Source: Malurus cyaneus samueli (lineage: Eukaryota > Chordata > Aves > Passeriformes > Maluridae). Taken from it: a DNA stretch of 64,000 bases. Positions 1 through 12,100 of the stretch are shown piece by piece. The notes beneath the pieces are model-generated. The model did no database searches and had not been told where the DNA came from. It was given only the letters and a program-made list of their open reading frames with translations. The position numbers and the translations under genes were made by a program. Within the stretch, counting starts at the first letter, position 1, and each line of letters begins with the position of its first letter. Where the stretch lies: the NCBI GenBank assembly GCA_009741485.1, contig CM019216.1, positions 50,855,792 to 50,919,791 of the forward strand, in the 5' to 3' direction.

Positions 1-1336
1 GACTGAAGAATACCACAAAAGTCTTAGCTTAACTAGAGGTCCATTAAAAAAAAAAAAGAGGGGGCTGGAGAGGGTGGAAAAACATAATCCTACACCAATG
101 CAGACTTTTCTGCTGTTTCAGAAACAAGGCTCCCTATTTTATTCTGAGTAGATCACTCCTGTGATCTACTCAGGTGGGCTATTTCCTGTTATAGGTCAAA
201 GATCCCAGATCTGGTATTAGACCTTTTCTCTCTTGCCAGAGATCAGACAGCTGTTTTATGTTATTTTGTGTTTTATGTACAGTAGTTTTTCAATAGTGAG
301 CAGCACAAATAAAGGGACAAGTAAAAATCACAGATAAAATTAGGATGTTATTCAGCAGATCAACAGAGTTGCTCTTCATCGTTACACCAACCAAGTTTTT
401 ATGTCTAGAAATGGTTTACAAATCAAGAACAAAATTTAAATATCTAAGTAATAATATAACAAGCTCATTTTGTATATGGGGATTTTTAATATAGAGGAAT
501 TGAATATTTTGCTCCAGACTGCACAGAAACCTTTGCAGCAAAGCAAATAACTCTAGAAAACAGCTTTATCTGAGTGGAAGTTGTGAGAAATTCAGATTTA
601 TTCAGACCATAAAATTACAATTAATTATAAACTAAATAGTGGTAAGTGGAAGATGACAGAAAATAAGGCAAAAAATTCTAGATGCAGCATGATATAATGA
701 TGCTCCTGCTACAAATTCAGGTCAAAAAGAAATATAATTTTTCCTACTTCAACTTGTGATTATTCATCTGAGTTTTTTTTTATGAAGAAAAAGATGAGCA
801 CAGGTGTATATCTTGAGTTCATGGAGAAAGCAACAGGCAGCCCAGCCCACAACAACTGTAAATGTTAAGATGCTGGAAGGATAAATTGCGTTTTGGTAAT
901 TAATGAAGCACTGACTGATTTAAGATCTTTCTCAGCTGAGCAATCTACATGTGCTCAACCATCCAACACAGAAGTAAATGCAAAAGAAGACCAAAGTTAT
1001 CAAATGGTATTTAAAGAAATCCTTTCAAATGTAGTCATCTCAAACACCATTCATTTGTAAAATTAGCATCCAATGTCAGCTCCAGCCTCTTTACAAATGC
1101 CAAAAATTTTCTTTAAGCTTAAGATTAATAAAAGAGGAACTCAAAGGCCTAGATATTACAGACTTATGGGCTAGATTCCCTTCATGTTCATGAACAAAGC
1201 ATTCTTACACACAAATGAGAAAAGGCAGCAAAATTTACTTGTTTGTAATGGTAAACATTTAATAAAATATGCCTCACTAAACTATCAAAGTGAGTAGCAA
1301 TGATGAAAAACAAACAAAACCCTCATACACACTTAC
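1..1336 (-). other. EPB41L2: EPB41L2 intron downstream of exon 4 (5' part)
   Basis: AT-rich intronic DNA that starts with the donor GTAAGT just below exon 4 and runs off the window. I looked for the next FERM-encoding exon and do not see it on the minus strand, so the rest of the gene lies outside. The only structured element is a perfect 13-bp inverted repeat at 144-173. No repeat family was recognised. Confidence 0.8.
144..173. repeat. Perfect inverted repeat, 13-bp arms, 4-nt loop
   Basis: Positions 144-156 (CTGAGTAGATCAC) are exactly complementary to 161-173, separated by TCCT. It lies within an EPB41L2 intron and would form a 13-bp stem in the pre-mRNA. No known RNA family was recognised, and the arms are short for a microRNA precursor. 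Confidence 0.9.
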
Positions 1337-1441
1337 CTTCTGTTCTGAATTCTCATAAAACAACAGTCCAAAATAGTCCTTTTCCAGTAAATTGAGGTGT
1401 TCACATACTTTATCAAACAGCACTTGTCCTTTTGCTCTTTT
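1337..1441 (-). CDS. EPB41L2: EPB41L2 exon 4, FERM F1 lobe (residues 226-260)
   Basis: This exon encodes 35 residues of protein 4.1G, beginning [20 protein letters not shown] and ending YENSEQK. This is the first helix and following strand of the ubiquitin-like F1 lobe of the FERM domain, which in the 4.1 family binds cytoplasmic tails of membrane proteins. The segment after KRAKGQ ([22 protein letters not shown]) is almost invariant in this family. It is phase 0 at both ends (105 nt). The acceptor is preceded by about 57 nt of nearly pure pyrimidine (plus-strand 1444-1500), and the donor is AAG|GTAAGT. It joins in frame to exon 3, 13.8 kb away. The family is certain; 4.1G rather than 4.1R, 4.1N or 4.1B rests on this exon together with exon 2. 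Confidence 0.96.
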
Positions 1442-2414
1442 CTGAGGGGTGAGAAAGTAGGAAAAGGAGAAAAAAAATAGAAAAAAATAAGAAAAAAGAG
1501 CAAATTAATATCAGTAAATCAGCAATGTCCTCAATTATATTATTCAGGAAAATTTAAAGTATCAATAAAGCAGATTATAAAACTATAAGCTTCCTTACAA
1601 AAACTGCTCACGATATTTGAAAGCTGTATATATCCTTGACAAAATAATTGAGACATTTCAATTGTTTTATTAATATAACAAAACAACCCCAAAATAACAA
1701 TGTAAATACACAAGAAAAATTCAGTACCTAAAATGATCTAAATAATTTGCACCACTGAGTGTCACTAAATAGCTTTAGTTTTTCTGGATCTTCTTAATTT
1801 TTAAAATAATGGAAGACTTCTTCGTTTAAGCCAACTTTTTCTGTATTATCTTCTAAAAATTAACATAGTTTCTACGGTCTTCATTTCTATTAACTTTAGG
1901 ATTTTTATCATTTTGGTATATATCTCAGTGAATTATGAACAATGTGATACGAGTGCACTGAAAAATAAAATGTGTTATCTTCAAAAGACAAAAACAACAA
2001 GCAGACCACTAAAAGCTGATGCTCACACCAGCAGAAGTAGCACGCATAAGCCAAACATATGCAACACATCGAGTTGTCTACACTGCACTTCTTGGTTTGG
2101 ATTTGCTGCTTTCTATTCACGTATTTCTGAAATCTCTCAGTACTGAACAAATGCATTTGATGCTCAAAAATCAGAAAACTTCAAGATGCTTATTCTTCCT
2201 AAAAATATTATATGTAGAATTCAGTAACAAAGGAAAAAAGCTGAAGAACACATTATTATTTGAGATTAGTTTCACTATTGTAGCCTGCCACTCTATAATA
2301 GTAATTGAAAACTGGTCATCATTTTAACACACGCTTCAAAAGTGTCTTTAAAAGACCAGTTGGTGAGCTCAGAATTAGTAGAGCTTAAGCAAATGGTCAG
2401 TCATGAAATTTTAT
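1442..2414 (-). other. EPB41L2: EPB41L2 intron 3, acceptor-proximal part
   Basis: AT-rich intron immediately upstream of exon 4. It contains the long pyrimidine tract (on the minus strand) that feeds the exon 4 acceptor. Short open frames at 1908-2327 on both strands show no recognisable protein and overlap each other, as expected of chance. Confidence 0.75.
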
Positions 2415-2757
2415 CTTCTTGTGACCTCACTAGCAGCCTTCCAGTACCTAGAGGGGACTTCTAAGAGAGCTAGGAAGGAAAGGGCATGTAATAACAGGAC
2501 AAGGAGTAATGGCTTTAAACTTAGAGCAGGTGAAGATTAGATATTAGGAAGAAATCATTTACTGTGAGGATGGCAAGGCACTGGAACAGGTTGCCCCGCG
2601 AAGTTGTGAATGCTCCATCCCTGGAAGTGTTCAAGGCCAGGTTGGATGGGGCTTTGAGTATCCTGGTCTGGTGAAAGGTGTCCCAGCCTAAGCAGGGGGT
2701 TTGAAACCAAATCTTTAAGGTAACAAACAACCCAAACCATTGTATCATTCTGTAGTC
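2415..2757 (+). mobile_element. CR1 LINE, 3'-end fragment
   Basis: The plus strand shows the usual CR1 3' region: a 'tagaggggactt...' start, a 'ggaacaggttgccc' block near 2582, 'ccatccctggaagtgttcaaggcc' near 2617-2640, and an end with 'cccaaaccattgtatcattctg', a decayed form of the CR1 terminal repeats. It is a 5'-truncated, non-coding copy inserted antisense to EPB41L2. Boundaries are good to within about 20 bases. Confidence 0.9.
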
Positions 2758-3149
2758 TTGTACCTGAAACTGGGAATGCGAACATTCCATATGTCAGTAG
2801 TGCCAATAATGAAAAGCAGGCCCAGGCTCTGTGTGCCAGGTTTTAAGAAAAAGATTTGTTGTAGTGGAGACAGCAGCTGACAGGAGACAAAGATTTAGAG
2901 CAGAGAGCTCACAACGCATGCTCAGGGTGCAAAGATGAGAAGTTCTTTCCACAGTTGAAATCTGAACATGACGGGCATGCAGCCTCCAGTTTGAACCAGC
3001 TCCTTCATGACAGCTCTGCTATTTGTGACATTTATCATTGAGGCCACAACATGGCCTTTTTGGAGGCCTGTCAGCTTATAGGAATTTTTGCATTTGCTTA
3101 TCCTACAGATTTCAGTAGATGCCACACACCATTGCCATTCCACAGAAAC

Positions 3150-3290
3150 GCCATCGGCTGGCCCTGTGTAGGCCCTAGTGACACTGCGGCCATTGTCCCC
3201 ACAGACAGTGGCGGAGCTCGCCACGTGCCCCATTCCGGCACTCCCGCAGCTCGGCTCCGCGGCACGGGGCGGTAAAGGCCAAGAGCAGAG
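3150..3290. promoter_or_regulatory. Isolated CpG-dense patch in intron 3 (function unknown)
   Basis: About 13 CpG dinucleotides fall within roughly 140 bases (3150-3290), in surroundings that are AT-rich and nearly free of CpG. It includes a CACGTG E-box near 3220-3225. In vertebrate genomes such density usually marks unmethylated regulatory DNA, but a young GC-rich repeat or an inserted processed sequence would look the same. It is shorter than a standard CpG island. The regulatory label is an inference. Confidence 0.35.
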
Positions 3291-4668
3291 GGAGAGGGGA
3301 GGAAAGAAGGTATGCACTGAGAAAAGAGTGAAAGCATTGTTGGTTAAATCCTCAAGAATCCACAACTTTATTCAAAATCCCATCATCCAGCAGACATTCT
3401 ACTCACAAAGATCAGAAAGCTTTCACAGAAGCAAAATTATAAAATTTAGTAGCAGAAGTAGCAAGAAGTGGATTGTAGAATTCAGAGTGACTTCTGAAAT
3501 GGGGAGCGGGGAATTTTAAGTCTGTTTGGTACTTTCAAAGAATATTACCCTTCAAGAAAGACAGATTACTACTTCCCCTAAGCAAGTGAGGTAACCACTT
3601 AATTTTCTTGACAGCTTCAGCTTCAGCTCAGTAAGAAAAATCACCAATACAGAAAAGTGGTAAATTGAAAGTAGGAAAAATATAAGGAAGAGAGAGTTCA
3701 CAGAAACTTAGCTTGCACAGATGCATGTTATAGACACCACTTTTTTTCCAAAGTAATGTGCAGGTCAGTGATCACACCTTGCAAATGCAAGTTTCAATTA
3801 TACATATTTCAGCAAAGGAAATCTATAGATTAGTGCCAAAGGAATACATGCTATCATATCAAGCCCACATCTGGAATCAGCTGCTTTTTTATAAAGTTCA
3901 TATGCTAGAACCCACAGTTAAAATCAAGTCTTTGACATATGAAACATAAAGCAGGCAAATGTACAGGATTGCAAGTATAACTGTAAAATATTGCACAGTG
4001 TCTTATTAGGATGTCATAATTAACAAAGAACTTGGATACACTAGCAGTGTCCACTGTATCTTTAAATATCTTTTTGTGAGTTCATTCTTCCACATAAGGA
4101 AAAACACCACATCATGAAGACCAAGTTTGTTAGTCTACATTCTAGACAGCAGCAAAATGAAAAGACATTGTACCATCAGCAGCTCTGTTACAGATTCAAA
4201 AGCATAAGAAGCCTCTCAGTATCAGCAATGGTTTTCATTATAGGATCTTACTTGTAAAATTGAAAGACTTCTGCTTATTCAATCTTTACATATATTTTTT
4301 GCGATATAGTTTTTAAAATCTAAAGAAGTATTTAATTTACAAAAATCAAAATTTTCAAGTTCAATTTCTTTGTAAACCATTTGGGAACAGGCATTACTAC
4401 ACAGTTTCAATTATATGATAACACAGCTTTTCTGGAAAAAAACTCATGTTCCTAGTAGAATGTCTCTAAACATGAACTGAAGATAACTTTGCGATCCAGT
4501 CAGTTCACAAGTTACAAGTATTTTAATAGAGGAGGGGACTCTTAAGAAGGCAGCATCATGGTTTGCACAGTTTGATATTCTTAAAAATTATTCCGTTTCA
4601 TTTTCTACCAGGTGTTTGAGATGCCAAGTGATAGTCAAAACCAATGTGTGATTTATAATCACTGTCCT

Positions 4669-4732
4669 TATATATGTATGCATACATATACGTTTATGTA
4701 TAGGTACATACATACATATGTGTTTATAGCAC
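4669..4732. repeat. Low-complexity ATGT/ACAT-rich stretch
   Basis: Alternating purine-pyrimidine sequence rich in TATGTATG, CATACATA and ACATACATACATATGT. It is an imperfect microsatellite, interrupted and palindromic in places, and likely variable in length between individuals. Confidence 0.75.
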
Positions 4733-5235
4733 AACACATACCAGCACTGAAAACAAGAAAATCTCCATGTTCCAAATTCTAATGCAGAAATGTCAGTAAA
4801 ACTGTAAGTCCATACTTGCTCCCACAAGAAGGGAAGCACTACACCAAGAGGCTGAGAAACGAGGACATGCTCACAGACCCAGCAGTTTAAAACACAAGAG
4901 TACTCAGATCTGCTGCATTCTGTATTGCTGCCAAGTTATGCTTTCTTTCAAATGAGAACATAAAATGAACACATGTAACCAAGGCTATCCTATTATACTG
5001 TATCCTAGTACCAATTTCAAGCCTGTATTTAGACACCACAGATGACATCTCATAATGCAATCACTTTGTAAAGTGATGCATGTTTCTGTTCTTTACCTCT
5101 TTCTCTCAAAAAGAGCAAACCAGAGCAAAGCAATTGCAGCCAACATTCACAGTGGAAATTTCTACGCAACTGGGAATTAGCATATCATGGATCTGTTTGG
5201 CTAAATAAGAGTTTGCAACTACTGATGCAATATAA

Positions 5236-6178
5236 ACACTCACAGCTACCAGTTCTGTTCAATATATTTATATATGATAGGGATGCAGGAGTTGAATGCA
5301 CCATTAGCAAGTTTGCTGATGATACTCAAGTGGGAGGTGCTGCTGATTCTTTTAGGGGATGAGAGACCTTACAGAGCAATGTGGATAGATCAGAGCATTG
5401 GGCAATCACTGGCATGAAATGTAACAAATGAGAGATTCTGTGCCTGGAACACACAAGTGGAAATTGGGAAAGGAGCGGCTGGAGACCAGCCTTGCAGAAA
5501 TGGATCTGGGGGTGCTGGTGGGCAGCAGCTCATTGTGAGCCAGCAAGGAGCCCAGGCAGCCAGGAGGGAAACCCCATCCTGGGGTGCACCAAGCACTGCT
5601 CAACCAGCCAGACAAAAGAGGTGATAATCCTGCTCTATTCAGCATTGGTGTAGCCACACCTTGAGTACTGTGAGCAGTTGCAAGGCCCACAAATAAAGAA
5701 GGACATGAAGGTCCTTGAATATTCCCAGAGGAAAACAACAAAGATAAAGGGAACATCCTATAAGGAGTAGCTTAGGACTTCGAGCTTGTCTAGGTTAAAG
5801 AAAAGGAGGCTGAGGGGGCAGCCTCATTGCTCCCTACAGTTTCCTGAGGAAGATGGAGAGGGAGGTGCTGAGATCCTCTCCCTGGCATCAGTGATAGGAT
5901 ATGTGGAACCAGTTCAAAGCTACACCAGGGAAGGTTTAGGTATGACATTAGGCAACATTTCCTTACCACAGGGATGATCAACCAGCGTAATAGGCTTCCT
6001 AGAGAGGTGGTTGATGCCCCAAGCCTGTCAGTGTTTAAAAATCATTTGGACATGCTTTATCTTTTGGTCAGCCCTTTTGACGTGGGTGCTTCTTTACCTG
6101 TAAGGGTGGCTCATCAGGCAGTTGAACTTGATAACCAATGGGGGTCACTTCCACTTGAAATAGCCTATCTTATTCCTG
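5236..6178 (+). mobile_element. CR1 LINE with decayed end of the reverse transcriptase ORF
   Basis: The plus-strand translation near 5290-5340 reads through the non-LTR reverse transcriptase motif (KFADDTQ, the FADD catalytic box) typical of CR1 ORF2, then continues with stops and frame changes to about 5980 through the ORF2 C-terminus and 3' UTR ('agaggtggttgatgccccaa' near 6003). The end at about 6130-6178 resembles the 'ggcagttggactagatgatc' tail of a CR1 subfamily. It is 5'-truncated and inactive, and lies antisense to EPB41L2. Confidence 0.92.
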
Positions 6179-9100
6179 CCTTCTCCTTTCTCTAGCAGTA
6201 CATGTAGAGGAAATCTTGACATTTTTCCCCAGTCCTGCACTAGCAGAAAGGACTGAATGGGTAATCATGTCTCAGCCTAGGCTGTCTCTGAGTGGGAAGG
6301 AGGTAGGAAGGAGGCATGTACTGTTTGATGGGCAGCTGTGGATCATCTCTAACTAACATAATCATTTGATGAAAATTGGGGAGGGGAAGCCAACAAAAAC
6401 AAGTGAGCTACAATTTTTAAAGGTTTTCTGTGTTCATTCAGTTTTATTTGGGTTTCCACAGAATGGCAGAACCCCACATATCTGCTCAGAGATCAAACCT
6501 TTAGCCGGATGTAGGACATGCTCCCAAAACGGGTGACCACAAACATTTTTAGATGTGCAATACCTATTATTTCTCCAGAAATTTTTTTTTCTTCTTGAAC
6601 TCATTTTTAGAACTGCCTGAATTGTTTCCCTTCAAGAAATTTAATAAAATGTTTTAATACATTTGAGAACAGTACTCCATCACAGCAAGGTTTTATCCTC
6701 AATGTGGCTAATCACCAAGGTCTAAAGGCAAGCATAGAAGCAGTACTCAAGAGTTGATTATGAGACTGGTATTTACCAGAAATGCCACGGTTTTTTTCAG
6801 CTCCAAAAGCATTTTCAATCCCATATTACAAAGGTTACATATTACAAAGGGCAGAAATAAGAACTGATTTAACCTTTTTTAAATCTGTTTAATAGCCAAT
6901 GCTCACAAGCATCAACACAATGCAATTCTGCAGCCAGGACCACGCTAATGCATTCTTCAGTTTTGCTTAAAACCCTAAAACATCTCTCACAGTCTGGCAA
7001 AGGCAAGGCCACAAAAAGGAGAAGCAGGAATACGAACAAGGCAATGTCTGTTTCCTGATGCTTGGAGAATAAGGATTGATGCTGGTCACACACAAAAGAG
7101 GAGGAGATATGCGACAGCCTGGCTTGTTTTCAAAAGTATGATACATATCAATGACAAGCATATATTTTGGCTGCAAAAAATTGCTTTGCTGTGCTTCTTG
7201 GCCACTGATGCATGAAAAGTGCTCTCATGCCTGGACTGCACTTATATTGCATGCAGGGAGAGCTGAAAAGTGGCAGCTCCCGATGCCGCACCAAACGATG
7301 CTTTGTACAAGCAGGAACCTCTAGGGAAAACCAAACCAATGGAATACAGGAACTCACTCTTCCTACAAGCTTGGAATGGCAAAGAAGGACAAAGAGCAAG
7401 GGCATGAATGGTGCCTTGGAGCTGCAAGAGCAGCAGGAAAGAACCTAGGCAGAATGGCCCAAAGGAGCCAAGGCAATGGGCTGTGCTCAGCACTGCAGAG
7501 GAAAGCAAAATATCCCCAGGGACTGAGATGACTTCACACATAAACATTACTTTCAGCAGTGTCTGTTGAATCTGGACAAATATTTTAAGAATGTGCCAAA
7601 TTTAATATCATCCCTGTTTTCCTTTTTCTAAATAAAAGATGTTGTACTTTAAACATACCACTTAGGGTTTGAATAAAGCTAGACTAGACATCTGAGCAGT
7701 CAGAAAAAAAGATTTGCAAATCAAAACTCAACTACAATTAAACATCTGTTCCATATCAACTTCATTCAGAGTTTTCTTAATTCAGGGTTAAAGACTGATC
7801 TTAATTGTACATTGAGCAAACATATTTTTACTTTGTATTAGCAAACTGTAAGTAATCATAGAGTCTGTGTCAGCTCCAATATATTTCACTTGTTCATACG
7901 TGCATAAAATACGGTCAGTGCTGGCATCCCTTAAATGCCTTTTGTCATAAATATTTAATTAGACCACTGACTGAATGCAGTAAACAAACCCAACAGGATC
8001 TTCATTTGCCTCTAACTAGTAATCATTATGCACTTAGCACTTCTTTTTGTTTGTTTGAACTATGTTATTCTGCATTAAAACAGAATAACATAGTTTATAT
8101 GTTAAAAATTAAATTATTTAAATTTAATTAAAACAGTTTATACTTAAAACAGAAAATCTGAACAAGTCTTTACTGCAGATCCCAAATTTAATGACAGAAT
8201 TTCCTCATAACTATCTACAAAACCACTGAATAGAGGAAAAAAAAGCAAGTTTATTTCCCCCTATGAAAGCAAGAGATACATAAAGTTCATGGTAATACAT
8301 TGGCAAGTTATATTTTCACAGATATCAATTATCAGGAAAGGAGTAGGTCAAAATTACATCATTGGCACTGTGTTAAAAAAACTAAAATTGCTCCTAAAAA
8401 TTAAGTCTTAAACATTCCAACAGTCTGCTCTTTCAAGCTATTAAAACTCAACTGCCATTATATCTCCAATATTACACAAGTGAAGTATGAACCAAGGTTA
8501 TTTTATCTTTAATATAGTTCTGTCATTTCAACCTTGTACAAAGGTTCAGTCAGAGTTTTCGGCAAATACCACTCATTAGGCTTTCATCCTCAATCCCTTG
8601 ACAACTCTCTGTAATAAAGTTACAGGCTGTTATTCCTTTGACTCCCTTTGAAGTAATGAAAAGTAACTGAAAGTTTTTTAACAGTTCACAGCCTGTGAAA
8701 GTTTTTTTAAGTCATGCTCCTCCAGAACTACTCAACAATAGCTTCTTCCTCTTTCCACTTCTCCAGGCATTCATATGTTACTCTGAAGAGTCTGAGGCTA
8801 TGTAGATGTTATCTTTAAGAGTTACAATAGTTTTAAACTTCAAATAATTAAATTAATTGCCCAGGCTCTATGAATGCACATATTGTGTGTACATGTAACT
8901 CATGTTGTTTAGTACAGTACTTGCATGAAATATCAGTGTGATTTATTTCAGAAGATTTCTTTAAAGCAACAGAGCACAGAAAATCAGTCTATTTTATTAA
9001 TATGGAACCTATGGACTTAAGGAACTAAAAGTTAAAAGAATTTAATATAACACTTTAATAGAGGGTATTTTGCTGCCTCATGAAATTTTAGAGGTTCCAA

Positions 9101-12100
9101 AATAACAGTATGAAGCAAATTTGAAGAGTGGCTGGTATAAATGTTCATAACACTACTCCCACTCAAAGATTTTAACTCCCCAGAGGAAGTAGCCAAGATG
9201 CAAAGTAATTATTTACAGACCACATTTTATCAACCATGCAAGATTACAATCAGCGTTTCTGCATTGGTGAATTGAGTGCAGTTCATTTCTGGGAAAGATC
9301 AAAAACCACAAAACACTGGATGGGAATTTCAGACTACAATGAACTGAGGAATGATTTTCACCCAGCACAAAGTTTAGCTTTATTATGGTGTCATGTCATG
9401 GACCTCTCTAGACAACAGTGGAGTACCTTAGGTGCTGTACCTACACTGGCATTCAGACAAGGATATTTGGAGAAGCTACACTCCAGAAAGGGTAAGAACT
9501 GAATAGGGTATAAAACAAATTTGCATCTACAAAAGTAATGAAAGTACGAAGACAGGTGGGAAATAAAAAGAAAATAACCACAAAAGAGGCTGAAATATCT
9601 GTTCAAACAGTTCATAGATAAAGAACTATTGATTTCAAGTTCAAACTGTCAAGTTGACACCAGTAAGAAGATCTACTAAGGCAAAACAAAGAGTTCTAAG
9701 GGAAAAGAACAGATTACTCTCAGAGGTGATAAATTAATTTACAAAGACACCTCAAAAAAAGACAAATATCTGAGATCTGCTTTATGCTGAAATCCAAAGA
9801 TCAACCATGTCAGACATTCCTGGGGCAATGGGAAAGACATGCAAAAACAAGCCCAAAGAAATAACTCCACTGTCAAACAACAGTACGTGGCTACAAAAAA
9901 GAACTTAAAAGTAATTACCAATACACAAAGCCCAAGCGGCAAAGAAACAAGAAGTGCTCAAATGTACCTGTACTCCTACAGCAACATTTGATGACAGATT
10001 CTGAACTATTGAAGAACAGCTTCAAATTACAGTCATTTCCAAAGATGTTTTAATATCCCATTAAAAAACATGCTAATTCACCACGAGTGAACTGTTCTTT
10101 TTCCCCAATTTCATATATAAGTATACTATCTCAACAGCTTAAAGCTGTATTTTTACCAAGTGAGCATCTCCCACCCATTTCTATTCTGTACCACTCACCA
10201 CAGGAAGTCACTTTCAGAACATTTTGTCACAGAAACCTGTTTTTGTTCATTCTGATGTATCTTTCAATGCAACCTGCATGTCAAATATACTTTTTTTCCA
10301 AAAGGTGCTTTAACTCAATATAGATTCCAATAAAATGCCTCATTAGGCAGAAGTTACAATTTCATTTTAACTAGACTTAAAATTGTAATAAATCTTTTTC
10401 TTTTATTAACATAATAGATGTTAAGTATGCACATATACCTAATCTATCCAAAATAAACTGAACTAGTTCCAGTGAGAACAAAATGTACATCCATGTAAAT
10501 TTTTTTGTGCTATAATTAAGTTTATAATAGGACTGCAATTTGTGCTGGTTTATATGTTTTTTTCTTAAATAGTACATATATATTCAGTTTCTTACATATA
10601 TTTGCTCCAAAAATCAACTCCCTTCTTAAGATTCTAGGGTAAAAAAATAAGTTACATGATATATGATTTCCTTATGCAAAGTCTACTTCTCCCCTGTCCT
10701 TTTCAGCTGACAATAATGTAGCATTAACCTCTTGCTTAAAAGGGATCTTGCCACACCAAGACAAGAAGATCCTTGAGAATTTAAAGATTATTATTACAAA
10801 AACCAAGCTGTGGTAGCCAGGACAGAAAACAAGTGTGTCAACAGATGCAAATCTGCTTCAGTCACATTAAAATTACAGAACTTCACCAATTCACTCAAAA
10901 TAATCCCTGCCTATCTCAGCTTCATACGACAGAATACAAACATTTCAGAATATAGCTGAACTCAATTCACAGCAAGTTAGGGTATCTACTTGTCACTTGG
11001 TAAATATTAAATTTCTGAAAATGTTCAGTGAAGCATGGAGAGCCTGTTCCAGAACAACCTCTGCAGAGCTTTTGCTGCCTAGTCTAAGTCTCAGGAATAA
11101 TACATTTTTTAAAAAACTAGTTCCAGATGAACTCTCATTAAACATCAACCTTAAGCAAAAACTGTAGCCTCTTTTCCCATACAATTGTTTTATGTATGCT
11201 GCAAAAGCTCACTAGCAATTTATTTAATTGAAACATAAATTTTTTAGAGCTTGAAAAAAAATCTATTTCAGTAATCTCTAAGAAATTAATCTAATTAATT
11301 TGTGCCAAACATGTTACTTTGTAAAATAAGAAACAAAAAAAGAAAATCAGGTTCAGTGTTGGGGAGAACAGAATGTGGGGGAGGGTTGTGTGTGTGTAAA
11401 GATTTGCCTTTTGCTCAAGACATTACATGAAACAATGTTTCCTCCCTTCCATATCCAAAATTCAAAATCATGTTATAAAAAATTAAGTATGTTGAAATGT
11501 TTTAAATCACTGAAGCTGAAGAAACATAACCGCAAATATGTCTAAAACTAAATTAAGCTCACAAAGCAAAAGGGAATATAAGCAGGATAGAAATCTAACT
11601 ATCACGTGGGTAGGAGTTTAGAGAGCTGTTTCTGGTCTACTGAAATGGCATTTCTTCCTAAACACACAGACTATTGTCAGTGGATATTCTGTTCTCTCAG
11701 GAAAAATTACAAACAAGATGGACAGAAAAAAATGGAAATAAAGTAAAAAAAACCCACTCATAACTCCACATCTAGCACCTCAGTCTATACAAGAGACTGC
11801 TTTTTAAAATAAGGGAACATAAGGAAATAAAGAGATAGGTGTCAGAGTAAACAACTGTCATATATCACGGAATTCAATGAGCAGTAGCAAAAGAGCTGCT
11901 ATTTTAGAAGCTCTTAATAAAAACTGCTAGGGATATTACAACTAAACTCACCTGTTTTTCACACAGGCAGTGTGAAGTCTCAAAGTACAAGCTTCAAATT
12001 GCACAAGTGCAGAACAAGCATAAGAGTTCTCAATTATTTAGGGATTTTTTATTTTTTTCAAGGAAGATAAAACCCACCAAAAAAACTAGAGAAAAACAGG

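Larger units (their letters stand above)
2758..5235 (-). other. EPB41L2: EPB41L2 intron 3, between two CR1 copies
   Basis: Mostly AT-rich intronic sequence with no exon seen. It contains an unexplained CpG-dense patch at about 3150-3290 and an ATGT/ACAT-rich low-complexity stretch at 4669-4732. The 147-codon minus-strand frame at 2922-3365 crosses the GC patch and resembles no protein I know. Confidence 0.7.

Noticed and set aside
2922..3365. 147-codon minus-strand open frame
   Set aside because: It spans the GC-rich patch and shows no recognisable domain, and competing frames overlap on both strands. Its length is plausible by chance where stop codons are rarer.
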